Assembly (NCBI GenBank): GCA_900553205.1
Contig: USCK01000032.1
Span: 1-14,656, forward strand
Origin: an uncultured bacterium
GTDB taxonomy: Bacteria > Cyanobacteriota > Vampirovibrionia > Gastranaerophilales > Gastranaerophilaceae
Direction of reading: 5' to 3'
DNA: 14,656 nt
Shown: piece after piece, positions 1 to 7,867 of the stretch
How the letters are laid out: the number at the start of each line of letters is the position of its first letter
Position numbering within the stretch: the first letter of the stretch is position 1
The notes under the pieces: model-generated
What the model was told of the DNA's origin: nothing
Databases searched by the model: none
What the model saw: only the letters and a program-made list of their open reading frames with translations
Position numbers and translations under genes: made by a program

Positions 1-387
1 GAGGTAAATACACAAATTGAAGAATTATCTAAAAATAATGCACAAAAATTTTCAGAAAATCTAAAATCTCAAAAAAATTCGGATGATATTTATAAAATGT
101 TCAAAGAAGATAAATTTACCACAAGGGTTGAAATTCTAAAAAACTATGGAGGTATGAAAAAAGTTTTAGACGATTTACTAAAAGAAACTCCAGCAGAATG
201 GAGCAGGCTACAAGAAAGAGGGCACACCAATTTATCACTTGAGGAATATCAAAATAAAGAAATAAATGTATTTATTAACGATTCGGGCTTGTTTAAAGAT
301 ATAACACCGGAAGAAGAAAAACTCATTCAAAACAATTTTGAAGTTGGTATAAAACATTATTGCACAATCCATGGATACAAATATTAA
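1..387 (+). CDS. 3' part of an unknown protein (5' end outside the window)
   Basis: The reading frame is open from the first base to the TAA at 385-387, giving 128 visible residues, so the gene begins upstream of the window. An internal ATG at 97 has no convincing ribosome binding site (AAATTCGGATGATATTT precedes it), so it is probably not the start. The visible protein is hydrophilic and mostly helical-looking, rich in Lys, Glu and Asn, with an early stretch QIEELSKNNAQKF that could be coiled coil. There is no signal peptide, membrane segment or catalytic motif I recognise. It is convergent with the acetyltransferase-like gene on the other strand, and the two stop codons overlap by 4 bases (384-387), leaving no room for a separate terminator between them. 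Function unknown. Confidence 0.75.
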   Translation, partial: EVNTQIEELSKNNAQKFSENLKSQKNSDDIYKMFKEDKFTTRVEILKNYGGMKKVLDDLLKETPAEWSRLQERGHTNLSLEEYQNKEINVFINDSGLFKDITPEEEKLIQNNFEVGIKHYCTIHGYKY

Positions 388-1172
388 ATTTTATAGTTTA
401 TACCATGTTTTTTGAATAAATCGTTAAAGAACGAGGAAAATTTATTCATATTATTTTTAGTTAAAATCATTGGAATTGTTAAACTAAGTCCTGCAGTTTG
501 CCAATTAGACTTATAAGTTTTTAAAATGTTTTCTATAAAATAATTGACACTCTTTGCCTTCTTTTTATCTAAAAGCCAATTTGTTTTTTCTGAAATATGT
601 TGACATAAGCTATCGGCTTTTTGTCTGTGATTTTCTTGTATATTAGGATTCTTACAAATATTTTGAAGGATTTTTATTGCCCAAAATCTTTGAGTAATAT
701 TTGGTTTGAATTTATAATTGTGATGAAACTGAATAGCTTCGGGTAAAGCATTTATCTCTATTGCATTTATATTATTTTCTTTTAATTCCATTAGACTGGC
801 AAGACGCATAATTTCGCCAATTCCTTTATGCCTGTATTGTCCTACGGTATGAATATAACCTGAGCCTATTTTTTTTGACGTCAAATTTACTTGGTAGTTA
901 TAACTGCCTAAAGTTTTATTCTCTTTATCCGCGATTTTACTAATGAACCATACACTATCTTTTGCATCAGGAATAGGCTCAATATATGTTTCTAAATACC
1001 CGTTTCCATCTTTATATGAAACCGGAATTTTATCATGCAAAATAAAATTCTTTGAATCTTGTACTACATTCTTAAACTCTAAACCACTATTATTTTGTGG
1101 CTTGGATAAATAAGGTGTTGATTTATTTTGAGACAAATTAAATGTATTATTGAGGTGCTTAAAAAATATCAT
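384..1172 (-). CDS. GNAT-like acetyltransferase domain protein, lineage-specific
   Basis: A 262-aa protein starting at ATG 1172; a TTG three bases earlier is also possible. Residues about 104-157 look like the acetyl-CoA-binding core of the GNAT fold: a beta strand (SGYIHTV), a motif-A-like loop RHKGIGEIMR at 114-123 (Q/R-x-x-G-x-G pattern), a helix, a strand (NAIEINAL) and the motif-B-like EAIQFHHNYKF at 145-155, where GNATs typically have a 'A..FY...GF' segment. The roughly 100-residue C-terminal extension is helical and of unknown role; it ends with DLFKKHGI, a string almost repeated in the kinase-like gene at 7822-7867. The start ATG shares its A with the TGA of the 57-aa gene upstream (TGATG), so translation is probably coupled. 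GNATs transfer an acetyl group to an amine; the substrate here cannot be read from sequence. It is the last gene of a three-gene operon. Confidence 0.72.
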   Translation of the reverse strand: MIFFKHLNNTFNLSQNKSTPYLSKPQNNSGLEFKNVVQDSKNFILHDKIPVSYKDGNGYLETYIEPIPDAKDSVWFISKIADKENKTLGSYNYQVNLTSKKIGSGYIHTVGQYRHKGIGEIMRLASLMELKENNINAIEINALPEAIQFHHNYKFKPNITQRFWAIKILQNICKNPNIQENHRQKADSLCQHISEKTNWLLDKKKAKSVNYFIENILKTYKSNWQTAGLSLTIPMILTKNNMNKFSSFFNDLFKKHGINYKI

Positions 1173-1345
1173 CAACCCTTGTCCCCCAACATATCGACTA
1201 ATTTAGTAACATATTTTGTTGTATTGGAAAAAAGGTTTTTCATAACCTCTTTAAATCTTTTATCCAATTTCGTAGTTATGTGTTTGGCTTCTTTGGTAAA
1301 AGACCTTGAGCAAATAGAGTTTGAATATGTAATTAATTTTGTCAC
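1172..1345 (-). CDS. 57-aa small basic protein, overlapped at both ends
   Basis: A short gene with a GTG start at 1343-1345 and TGA at 1172-1174. Support comes from architecture: the GTG overlaps the TGA of the 136-aa gene (GTGA), an AAGGAG lies 11 bases upstream, and its own TGA overlaps the ATG of the acetyltransferase-like gene (TGATG). The codon just two before the GTG is a stop, so no longer start exists in this frame. The product is Lys-rich and likely helical (for example KEAKHITTKLDKRFKEV followed by a Thr/Lys/Leu-rich tail ending MLGDKG). It has no membrane segment or known motif. Such a small gene between two partners may encode an accessory or binding subunit, which is inference only. 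It could alternatively be a remnant of a longer fused protein, but the binding site and clean overlaps argue for a real gene. Confidence 0.6.
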   Translation of the reverse strand: MTKLITYSNSICSRSFTKEAKHITTKLDKRFKEVMKNLFSNTTKYVTKLVDMLGDKG

Positions 1346-1752
1346 TGCTTATCCAACTCCTTAAAATAAATCTTGAACTGCAACTCTTTTTCAGATTTTG
1401 GAAGTTTGTTTATTCTTTGTAAATTCCCATTAAAATCTGACAAAAACTCGCTTGGATATAATTGAGCCAATTCTACTCTCATTACAAAATTGTTCGGATT
1501 ATTACAATCAAAATGACGACGATAACTGTCAGTTTTTTTACTTAATTCTACAAAATCTTTATTAGACCTACCCTCGCCCATATAATATTTTGGTGCCATT
1601 TTCTGTGATATTACCTTCTTCATTGAGTTTTGCAAATCAGAGATTTTTTCTGCAGAAATTGCATCATTCTTCATAAAATTTTCAAACTTTTTAGAAAAAG
1701 ATGTTTTATACCCGTTGAAATTGATAGAAGCGTTGGTTGAATTTATTTCCAT
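1342..1752 (-). CDS. unknown 136-aa protein with lineage-style N terminus
   Basis: I do not recognise the family. The protein starts MEINSTNASINFNGYK. The 'INFNG' string near the N terminus resembles 'VSFRG' in the protein at 7822-8277, suggesting a shared leader type in this organism. The rest is soluble, charged and mostly helical, with a Lys/Ser-rich middle (GEGRSNKDFVELSKKTDSY) and an aromatic segment (YRRHFDCNNPNNFVMRV). No membrane span or catalytic motif is visible. The ATG at 1752 has no evident ribosome binding site (TTTTTAACCATAT precedes it), so it may be leaderless or weakly initiated. It is the first of three genes on the minus strand and overlaps the 57-aa gene by four bases (GTGA), placing them in one transcript. 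Confidence 0.7.
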   Translation of the reverse strand: MEINSTNASINFNGYKTSFSKKFENFMKNDAISAEKISDLQNSMKKVISQKMAPKYYMGEGRSNKDFVELSKKTDSYRRHFDCNNPNNFVMRVELAQLYPSEFLSDFNGNLQRINKLPKSEKELQFKIYFKELDKQ

Positions 1753-1779
1753 ATATGGTTAAAAACTCATAAAAATATT

Positions 1780-1802
1780 TTTTGCTACGAAAAATAGCAA
1801 AA
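1780..1802 (-). terminator. weak hairpin downstream of the glycosyltransferase operon
   Basis: TTTTGCTA and TAGCAAAA form a perfect 8-bp stem around a 7-base loop, 9 bases past the stop of the last glycosyltransferase. On the minus strand it is followed by AAATATTTTT, an imperfect T tract. The stem has only two G:C pairs, so it would be a weak terminator. It could equally act near the start of the 136-aa gene. Confidence 0.35.
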
Positions 1803-1811
1803 CCTATAGTT

Positions 1812-2864
1812 TTATTCCTCTTTTCCCAGAATAACTTTTCCCATAAATTTGATATATTTCACATCTTTATTAAAACACATGCTTATTATTCTTTTGCGAC
1901 AAGTGTTTAAATACCAACCAAACAAATTATGTTTGATTTTACTATACAATTTTTTTTCCCAATCCTCTGAATATGGATTATCATAAATTATTCTATCGTC
2001 CATTCGTTTTAGCATCATCTTAATTCGTTTGAACGCATCTGCACAATTTTTCAAATTTAACATATTCAACACAAGTTTGATATAACCAATTTCTCTACAA
2101 AACAAGCAAGCCAATATGTCTTGATTATCAATGTTATAATCGCTCAACCAATCATGTATTTCATCACTTCTTTTAAATGGTAAAGTATAATCCTTCAAAG
2201 AATCAGCATCATTTTCATGAAAGCGCCGCCAATAATAATATGCCTTTGAGACATAATTAATTCGTTCAGCTAAACACATTGTCTGTACTTGAAACGGATT
2301 GTCTGTCCAACCTGCACCAGGAGCTTCTATAAAACGAATTTTGTTTTTATTCAAGAATTCTCTCTTATACAAACAAGTCCACACACTTGGGTGATAAGAT
2401 AAGAATAAAGGACATTCTTCTATCTTAAAAGTTTCTCGAGGAATTTGTTCTTCCCCAATCCATTCTATTCTTTTGCAACAAACTTTTGTTTCACTTTGCA
2501 AATTGTCATAAAAACTTGATTTTACAACATCAGAATTATTTTCTTTTGCGACTTTATACAAGTTCTCATACATATCTTTGTCAATATAATCATCAGGCTC
2601 AAGAATAGCTACATATTCACCTGTTGCTCTTTCTAAACCGATATTACAAGTTTGTCCATAACCACCATTAGGTTTATGTATCGGAATTATTCTACTATCC
2701 TTCTCTGCATATTCATCAATAATTTTTGGGCAAGAATCTTTTCCACCGTCATCTATCAAAATAATTTCTAAATCAGTCATTGTCTGATTCAAAATACTAT
2801 CGACAGCTTCTTTTAAATATTTTTCGACTCCATATACCGGTACGATTACAGATATTTTAGGCAT
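1812..2864 (-). CDS. family 2 glycosyltransferase (third and most divergent of the tandem set)
   Basis: A 350-aa GT-A-fold glycosyltransferase, expected to transfer a sugar from a nucleotide donor to a growing glycan at the cytoplasmic face of the membrane. The N terminus PKISVIVPVYGVEKYL is the family-2 signature. IDDG (37-40) binds the nucleotide, NGGYGQTCNIG (66-76) is the usual second motif, and EPDD (89-92) stands at the position of the metal-binding DxD. GAGWTD (183-188) matches the catalytic-region motif of its two neighbours, where it reads ASYQD, so this copy has diverged (W-T instead of Y-Q). The C-terminal third is helical and ends with GKVILGKEE, like the tails of its paralogues. 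It has no membrane segment. An AAGGAAG binding site precedes the ATG. It is last in the glf operon, 37 bases after the preceding gene. Donor and acceptor cannot be told. Confidence 0.9.
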   Translation of the reverse strand: MPKISVIVPVYGVEKYLKEAVDSILNQTMTDLEIILIDDGGKDSCPKIIDEYAEKDSRIIPIHKPNGGYGQTCNIGLERATGEYVAILEPDDYIDKDMYENLYKVAKENNSDVVKSSFYDNLQSETKVCCKRIEWIGEEQIPRETFKIEECPLFLSYHPSVWTCLYKREFLNKNKIRFIEAPGAGWTDNPFQVQTMCLAERINYVSKAYYYWRRFHENDADSLKDYTLPFKRSDEIHDWLSDYNIDNQDILACLFCREIGYIKLVLNMLNLKNCADAFKRIKMMLKRMDDRIIYDNPYSEDWEKKLYSKIKHNLFGWYLNTCRKRIISMCFNKDVKYIKFMGKVILGKEE

Positions 2865-2901
2865 TTATTCTTCCTTTTAGTTTATAGAAATTAGAAATCT
2901 T

Positions 2902-3990
2902 CTACACTTCTTTTTTTATTATTGTTTTACCCAAAAGTCTTATAAATTTTTCATGTGAATTCCAACGGATTTGTATAAATTTCCTTCGTTTTAATTCAAA
3001 AGGAGAACAAATATACAAGTACTTATTCTTTCTTAAACCTTTGTAATCATTGTTTATAATCAGTTTCAAAACTTTTTTCTGTTTTAATTTAAAATTTTTA
3101 TACTTAACCTTTTCTCTTGGCATATCTTTGAAAAGTTTATGCAATTCTTCAAAATGTGCAGGTTTAAATTTTTCATCTGTTTGTAACCACATACTAAATG
3201 AACAATTATAAAAATGTCTGTATGCGATTTCTTTAACTTCGTCCCAACAATTATTATCAATAAAAATTTTCTTAGCTTCCTGACACATTATAGGCATCAT
3301 TTTTAGTCTGCCGTCTGTTCTGATAGTAGAAGAATTCATACCTTCTTCTGCTCTATAATTCATCAAGTGGTCATGTACCAAAGCTATCTTTGCACCTTTT
3401 GCATAAACCAAAGCTGCAAAAGGCATATCTTGATAGCTTGCACTTCTTGATTCAATTACTCTGATATTATTTTTATTTAAATAATCTCTCTTATATATTG
3501 CCGACCAAATACTCACATGGTGTTTCATTATTTGAGGATTTTCTTTTACTGTAAATACTTCCCCTTCCGGTGCAATCGTGGATATCACTTTACAATCTCT
3601 GTATTTATCATTGCCGTAAAAATATCTAAAATCACATTTACAAACATCTGCATCTAACTTTTTAGCTTGGTTGTACAATTTTTCAAACATATTGGCATCA
3701 CACCAGTCATCAGTTTCAACAATACCGATATACTCACCTGTTGCAGCATTTATACCCGAATTTACAGCTTTACCATAGCCACCGTTTGGTTGGTGAATAG
3801 GTTTTATTCTGCTATCTTTTGCAGCATATTCGTCCATTATTGCACCACAATTATCTGGAGAACCATCATCAACAGGGATAATTTCAATATCCGTCAAAGT
3901 TTGATTAATCACACTTTCCAAACATTGTCTAAAATATTTTTCCACATTATATGTCGGCATTATTATTGAAACTTTAGCTCTATTCTCCAT
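2902..3990 (-). CDS. family 2 glycosyltransferase (second of the tandem set)
   Basis: A 362-aa GT-A-fold enzyme. Its N-terminal KVSIIMPTYNVEKYF is the family-2 start. VDDG (40-43), the NGGYGKAVNSG motif (69-79), ETDD (92-95, DxD equivalent) and SASYQD (183-188, likely holding the catalytic base) are all in place, so it looks intact. The C-terminal part is strongly basic (KNFKLKQKKVLKL, ELKRRKF), which suggests peripheral contact with the membrane. There is no transmembrane helix. It is clearly paralogous to the genes on both sides, which suggests local duplication with later specialisation for different linkages. The ATG at 3990 is preceded by AAAGGAAG, and the gene sits 22 bases after the stop of its upstream partner. 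Expected role: one sugar-transfer step in a surface glycan. Confidence 0.91.
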   Translation of the reverse strand: MENRAKVSIIMPTYNVEKYFRQCLESVINQTLTDIEIIPVDDGSPDNCGAIMDEYAAKDSRIKPIHQPNGGYGKAVNSGINAATGEYIGIVETDDWCDANMFEKLYNQAKKLDADVCKCDFRYFYGNDKYRDCKVISTIAPEGEVFTVKENPQIMKHHVSIWSAIYKRDYLNKNNIRVIESRSASYQDMPFAALVYAKGAKIALVHDHLMNYRAEEGMNSSTIRTDGRLKMMPIMCQEAKKIFIDNNCWDEVKEIAYRHFYNCSFSMWLQTDEKFKPAHFEELHKLFKDMPREKVKYKNFKLKQKKVLKLIINNDYKGLRKNKYLYICSPFELKRRKFIQIRWNSHEKFIRLLGKTIIKKEV

Positions 3991-4012
3991 TTTATCTTCC
4001 TTTTATCTTCTT

Positions 4013-5083
4013 CTATCCTATTCTTACAATTTCTCGTCCAAAAAGTGTTATACTCACTCTTTGTTTTGAAATGTTTATGGATAACAATTTCTTACGAAAT
4101 CTTCTTATTTTTTCTTTCATTAAATATTGTTTGTATTTTTTGTAATACTGTTTTGGATTATTTATCAAGAGCAACAACTCTTTTTTCTTACATCTAGAAA
4201 AGAATAAATCACCCAAATTCTCTGTTTTATAGATTTGTTTAAACTTATCAGAATAATATTGAATAAACTCATCTACCAAAGCTTCATCTAATCTCAAGAG
4301 ATTATGCCTATAACTTCTGAACATTATTGAATAAACATATTCGAGGTTTTTGGTACAATTATTTGATTTCATAAAATCAACAATAGATTCAAACTCTTTG
4401 CAAACTGCATAAGCCTTAGCTGTTGATTTTACTGAAGAATTAGGATTATCTTGGCGATAATACAAATAAGCTTCATTTGTCAGCATAATTCGTTTTGCAA
4501 CAAGCATTGTCTTGTAATGCCAACCTGTATCTTGATAACTGGCGCCTGCTGTTTCTGAGAATCTGATATTATAAGTCTGAATAAACTCTTTTCGATAAAT
4601 CGCAGACCAAATTGAAGGTATTATATTCAACGCTTCCTTATATTCATCTGTTGTAAAAACCTTATCACACCAGTCTTTGTCTATAATACCGGCTTTTACA
4701 CATTGGTTTGTATCACCCCAATATTTGACAAAATCAGATTTTAGAATATCCAAATCATTAGCTTTTGCTTGGTTATACAACTTTTCAAACATTGTATTTT
4801 CTGCATAATCATCAGATTCAACTATCCCGATATATTCTCCAGTTGCAGCGTCAACACCCATATTCATAGATGCGCCATAGCCTGAATTCGCTTTATTAAT
4901 AACTTTTACCCTGTTATCTTTAGCTTGATATTCTGAAATAATTTCAGGCGAGCTATCAGTTGAGCCGTCATTGATACATATTATTTCGATATCTTCCAAA
5001 GTTTGGTTGATTAAACTATCTAAACATTGCCTTAAATACTTTTCTACATTATATATCGGAACTAAAACTGATACCTTAGGCAT
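4013..5083 (-). CDS. family 2 glycosyltransferase (first of the tandem set, coupled to glf)
   Basis: A 356-aa GT-A-fold glycosyltransferase. It has PKVSVLVPIYNVEKYL at the start, INDG (37-40), NSGYGASMNMG (66-76), ESDD (89-92) as the DxD equivalent and GASYQD (180-185) in the catalytic region. The basic C-terminal tail (KEKIRRFRKKL) ends in SITLFGREIVRIG; a short 'FG-x-x-I' tail recurs in weaker form in its paralogues. Its ATG lies inside the end of glf (overlap of 8 bases, 5076-5083), with AAGGAG six bases upstream of the start. Translation is therefore probably coupled to the mutase, which makes a galactofuranosyl- or Galf-extending transferase the natural guess. That is inference from position, not from a specific motif. 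Confidence 0.91.
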   Translation of the reverse strand: MPKVSVLVPIYNVEKYLRQCLDSLINQTLEDIEIICINDGSTDSSPEIISEYQAKDNRVKVINKANSGYGASMNMGVDAATGEYIGIVESDDYAENTMFEKLYNQAKANDLDILKSDFVKYWGDTNQCVKAGIIDKDWCDKVFTTDEYKEALNIIPSIWSAIYRKEFIQTYNIRFSETAGASYQDTGWHYKTMLVAKRIMLTNEAYLYYRQDNPNSSVKSTAKAYAVCKEFESIVDFMKSNNCTKNLEYVYSIMFRSYRHNLLRLDEALVDEFIQYYSDKFKQIYKTENLGDLFFSRCKKKELLLLINNPKQYYKKYKQYLMKEKIRRFRKKLLSINISKQRVSITLFGREIVRIG

Positions 5084-6206
5084 TTATAACTCCTTCAAAA
5101 AGTTCAATAGCTCTGGCTACGGCCTGATCCATATTGTAGTATTTATAATCACCTAATCGGCCCAAGAAATATACATTTCTCATTTCACTTGCATCAGCTA
5201 AATACTTTTTGTACAATTCTGTATTTTCTTCGCTTGCAATCGGATAATATCTTTCGTTTTTGCCAAGTTCAAAGAATTCTGAATATTCTTTTGCAATAAC
5301 TGTTTTATCTGATTTGTCTTGCAAATAGTGTTTGTACTCATGAATCCGTGTAAAATCGTAATTATTCGGATAATTTACACAAGCATGTGATTGATAAAAT
5401 TCTCTGTCGTAAGTTTCAAATTTAAAGTTTACACTTCTATATGGTAGTTGACCATATTTGTAATCAAAGAACTCATCAATGGACCCTGTATAAAAAATTC
5501 GTGAGTTTTTAACAAGTTCTAAATTTTCTTTTTTGTATTCTGCGAAATCTTTGTTCAAAACAACTTTAATATTTGGGTGTGCCAATATTTTTTCAACAAC
5601 TTTTGTATAACCTTCCAATGGAATACCTTGGTATTTGTCTTGGAAGTATCTGTTATCTTTTGAAAGATATACAGGCACTCTGGCTGTTACAGCACCATCA
5701 ACATCTTTTGGAGATACTCCCCATTGCTTGGTTGTATAGTTCAAAAAGATTTTTTCATAAACATAATTAGCAAGATATCTCAAATCTTCATCATCTTGCT
5801 TTTGGAATTCCAGAATAGGAACTTTTTTATTGTATTCAAACACTTTTAAAAGTTTTTCTTCCATGCGTTTTGCCATTGTTTGTGGGAAAACCTGATAAAG
5901 TGTGTTAAAGTTAAAAGGGATATGAGCTTCAATGCCATCAAGGCTCCCAACAACCTCGTGCATATAAGTGCTAAAATCAGTAAATTGTTTCAAATAACTC
6001 CAAACTTTTTCGTTGTTAGTATGAAAAATATGAGAGCCATATTTATGAATCATAATTCCGTTATTATCTCGGTAATCATAACTATTACCTGCAATATGGT
6101 CCTTCTTATCAATTACTGTAACTTTTTGATTAAGTTTATCAGCTATCAAATTTGCAATAACTGCGCCTGAAAAGCCTGCCCCAACTACGATATTATTGTA
6201 TTCCAA
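5076..6206 (-). CDS. glf: UDP-galactopyranose mutase
   Basis: A 376-aa flavoenzyme that interconverts UDP-galactopyranose and UDP-galactofuranose in the cytoplasm, supplying Galf for surface glycans. The N-terminal FAD-binding motif GAGFSG (9-14) follows a beta strand, with a typical HKYGSHIFHT (54-63). KQWG (160-163), ARVPVYLSKDNRYF (175-188, with the conserved Arg), and the C-terminal GRLGDYKYYNMDQA (349-362) are hallmark mutase segments. The length matches bacterial Glf (about 370 aa). The start is TTG at 6206: an in-frame TAA lies two codons upstream, and GAGGGA sits 8 bases before the TTG, so no ATG start is available near the FAD motif. It is first in an operon with three family-2 glycosyltransferases, overlapping the first by 8 bases. 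Confidence 0.96.
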   Translation of the reverse strand: MEYNNIVVGAGFSGAVIANLIADKLNQKVTVIDKKDHIAGNSYDYRDNNGIMIHKYGSHIFHTNNEKVWSYLKQFTDFSTYMHEVVGSLDGIEAHIPFNFNTLYQVFPQTMAKRMEEKLLKVFEYNKKVPILEFQKQDDEDLRYLANYVYEKIFLNYTTKQWGVSPKDVDGAVTARVPVYLSKDNRYFQDKYQGIPLEGYTKVVEKILAHPNIKVVLNKDFAEYKKENLELVKNSRIFYTGSIDEFFDYKYGQLPYRSVNFKFETYDREFYQSHACVNYPNNYDFTRIHEYKHYLQDKSDKTVIAKEYSEFFELGKNERYYPIASEENTELYKKYLADASEMRNVYFLGRLGDYKYYNMDQAVARAIELFEGVINA

Positions 6207-6249
6207 AACTTATTCCCTCTACTTTTTATTACATTATGACAATATAATA

Positions 6250-6265
6250 AATAATATATATTATT
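6250..6265. promoter_or_regulatory. AT-only palindrome upstream of glf
   Basis: The 203-base gap between the kinase/HEAT gene and glf holds a perfect 16-base palindrome, AATAATATATATTATT, within a run of about 50 bases that is almost only A and T. It lies where the promoter of the glf operon should be, but I cannot identify a convincing -35/-10 pair. It may simply reflect base composition. No coding potential is visible in the gap. Confidence 0.25.
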
Positions 6266-6409
6266 ATATTATCTATAATAATATAAATCAGCTTCATTTA
6301 CAACCGAACATTTAAAAAGTAGGAGTAATATAGAAACTTCATATTATTTATTTTTTTACAACATACAATCTGATGTTTAATATAACATTAGACAATAGAA
6401 AGAATCATT

Positions 6410-7867
6410 TTAACTTTTGTTTTTATCTACCATATTTTTAACACAGTTATCTGCACCATCTAGTACCATATTCAACCAGTTTTCTTTAGTATTTTTATCA
6501 GGTATTTGCTGAATTGAATTCACTAACGACCCTCTGACCATATTATCTGCTCCATCGAGCAATTTTGGGACCCATTCAGAATGTTTTGTATAGTTTTTAA
6601 CAGATGTAATATTTTCTGCCAAAAATTCTTTTGCGACTTTGTCTTTTGTATCTAATAGTTTTTCAAACAATGGAGCTCTTAAATCCGGATTTATAAACTT
6701 AACAGTTTCACAAAGTCCGGTCTTAACTTGAGCATCATCGCAAGTTAAAAGTTTATCAATCCATTTTTGCTGTGTTTTTGGATCTTCGTTGAACAAATCA
6801 ATCGAACGAGCTAATGTTGTATTAATCATTGCGTCTTTTTTTGAGAAAAACTTTTCAAAATATTCATCATAACGAGAACTTCCCATATAATGCATTGAAT
6901 TTATCAAAGCAACACTTGCATAAGGGTCAGCATTTTCTGAGAAAGATTTGTAAATATTTACACGATTTGGCATATCCTTATAATATTGATTTATATTACG
7001 AGCCAAATATTTTATAGTTGCAGAATGTTTTGTATTCGCATTATCTTCAAAAAATTTATGAGCAATTTTTGAAGGTATATGACTAATTTCTTTTGCAATA
7101 GTTTCTTGAGTTTTTATATCATCAACATTTGTAGTAAGTTTTTCGGTCAGTGAATCCAGCTCAGGAGTATGTTCAAAATTTTTGATATTTTGAATCAATG
7201 CAATATTACCCCTGTAACTCCCTAAATCATAACATTCTTGATACTTTTCGGCTTGAATATCTTTTGGCAAATATTTTACACTGTGAATAAGTCCGATAGC
7301 CTTATCTTTAAACTCATCTGAACCATCATTTTGAGAGATAATCTTGTTAAAAATACTAACTTTTTCTTCGGGAGAGTTTGCATATTTTATCGATTTATGA
7401 ACATCTTGAGCCAACTTATTCCCTACAAGATTTGTAGCTGTTTCTATTCCACCATAGTCTAAAATCCAACCATTTATTATATTATTACGAGTTGCATCAC
7501 CATATCGAATTCCCAAATCTATTAAATCAAGTTTTTGAGTAGGAGCTTCTATTGATGAAGGTATATATTTCACAGTCATCAACCCATGTTTTGTATCGCC
7601 ATAATAAAACGGAGTAAACTCTGATTTATCACCTGCATACTCTTTAACATACTCAGCTAAATTTTGTTCTGTATGATTCCCATGGTTTTGCAAAAAGTTG
7701 TTATCACGTTTGAATAACTTTGCAACTACGCCAGAGCTTTTATCTTCGCCTATACCGATTCTGTAAGCCCAAGCCTGAAAGCCATGTCCGATATACTTTA
7801 CAGAAAACGGAGTTTTTTCATCTATAATTCCATGTTTTTGGAACAAATCAGATAACCCTGATTGCAA
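6410..7867 (-). CDS. main part of a frameshifted kinase-like protein with HEAT-like repeats
   Basis: 485 residues from a TTG at 7867, but this is probably not a real start: no good binding site precedes it, and the frame is open further upstream to 7906, where it joins the preceding fragment by a -1 shift. Residues 26-50 resemble a kinase nucleotide-binding loop and beta-3 lysine (GHGFQAWAY ... VVAK). GLMTVKYI (95-102) looks like a hinge. YGDATRNN (122-129) followed by ILDYGG (135-140) resembles the catalytic HxDxxxxN loop and DFG motif. The lysine-to-DYG distance is short (about 87 residues), as in minimal kinases. From about 340 to 480, repeated 'W-[ILV]-x-K-L-L-D-x-x-D-x-x-V' units (LLTCDDAQV, LLDTKDKV, LLDGADNMV, VLDGADNCV) suggest HEAT-like helical repeats. 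The substrate is unknown. It could be a pseudokinase scaffold; the domain calls rest on motifs only. Confidence 0.68.
   Translation of the reverse strand: MQSGLSDLFQKHGIIDEKTPFSVKYIGHGFQAWAYRIGIGEDKSSGVVAKLFKRDNNFLQNHGNHTEQNLAEYVKEYAGDKSEFTPFYYGDTKHGLMTVKYIPSSIEAPTQKLDLIDLGIRYGDATRNNIINGWILDYGGIETATNLVGNKLAQDVHKSIKYANSPEEKVSIFNKIISQNDGSDEFKDKAIGLIHSVKYLPKDIQAEKYQECYDLGSYRGNIALIQNIKNFEHTPELDSLTEKLTTNVDDIKTQETIAKEISHIPSKIAHKFFEDNANTKHSATIKYLARNINQYYKDMPNRVNIYKSFSENADPYASVALINSMHYMGSSRYDEYFEKFFSKKDAMINTTLARSIDLFNEDPKTQQKWIDKLLTCDDAQVKTGLCETVKFINPDLRAPLFEKLLDTKDKVAKEFLAENITSVKNYTKHSEWVPKLLDGADNMVRGSLVNSIQQIPDKNTKENWLNMVLDGADNCVKNMVDKNKS

Noticed and set aside
1128..1364. Plus-strand open frame of 78 codons
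   Set aside because: It lies opposite the coupled minus-strand genes, has no binding site, and its hydrophobic content is what the reverse of Lys-rich coding sequence gives.
3667..6170. Several plus-strand open frames of 61-100 codons opposite the glycosyltransferases and glf
   Set aside because: They are antisense to strongly supported genes and have no recognisable domains or binding sites.
6373..6388. ATGTT/AACAT hairpin after the kinase-like gene as a terminator
   Set aside because: A 5-bp, mostly A:T stem without a T tract is too weak.
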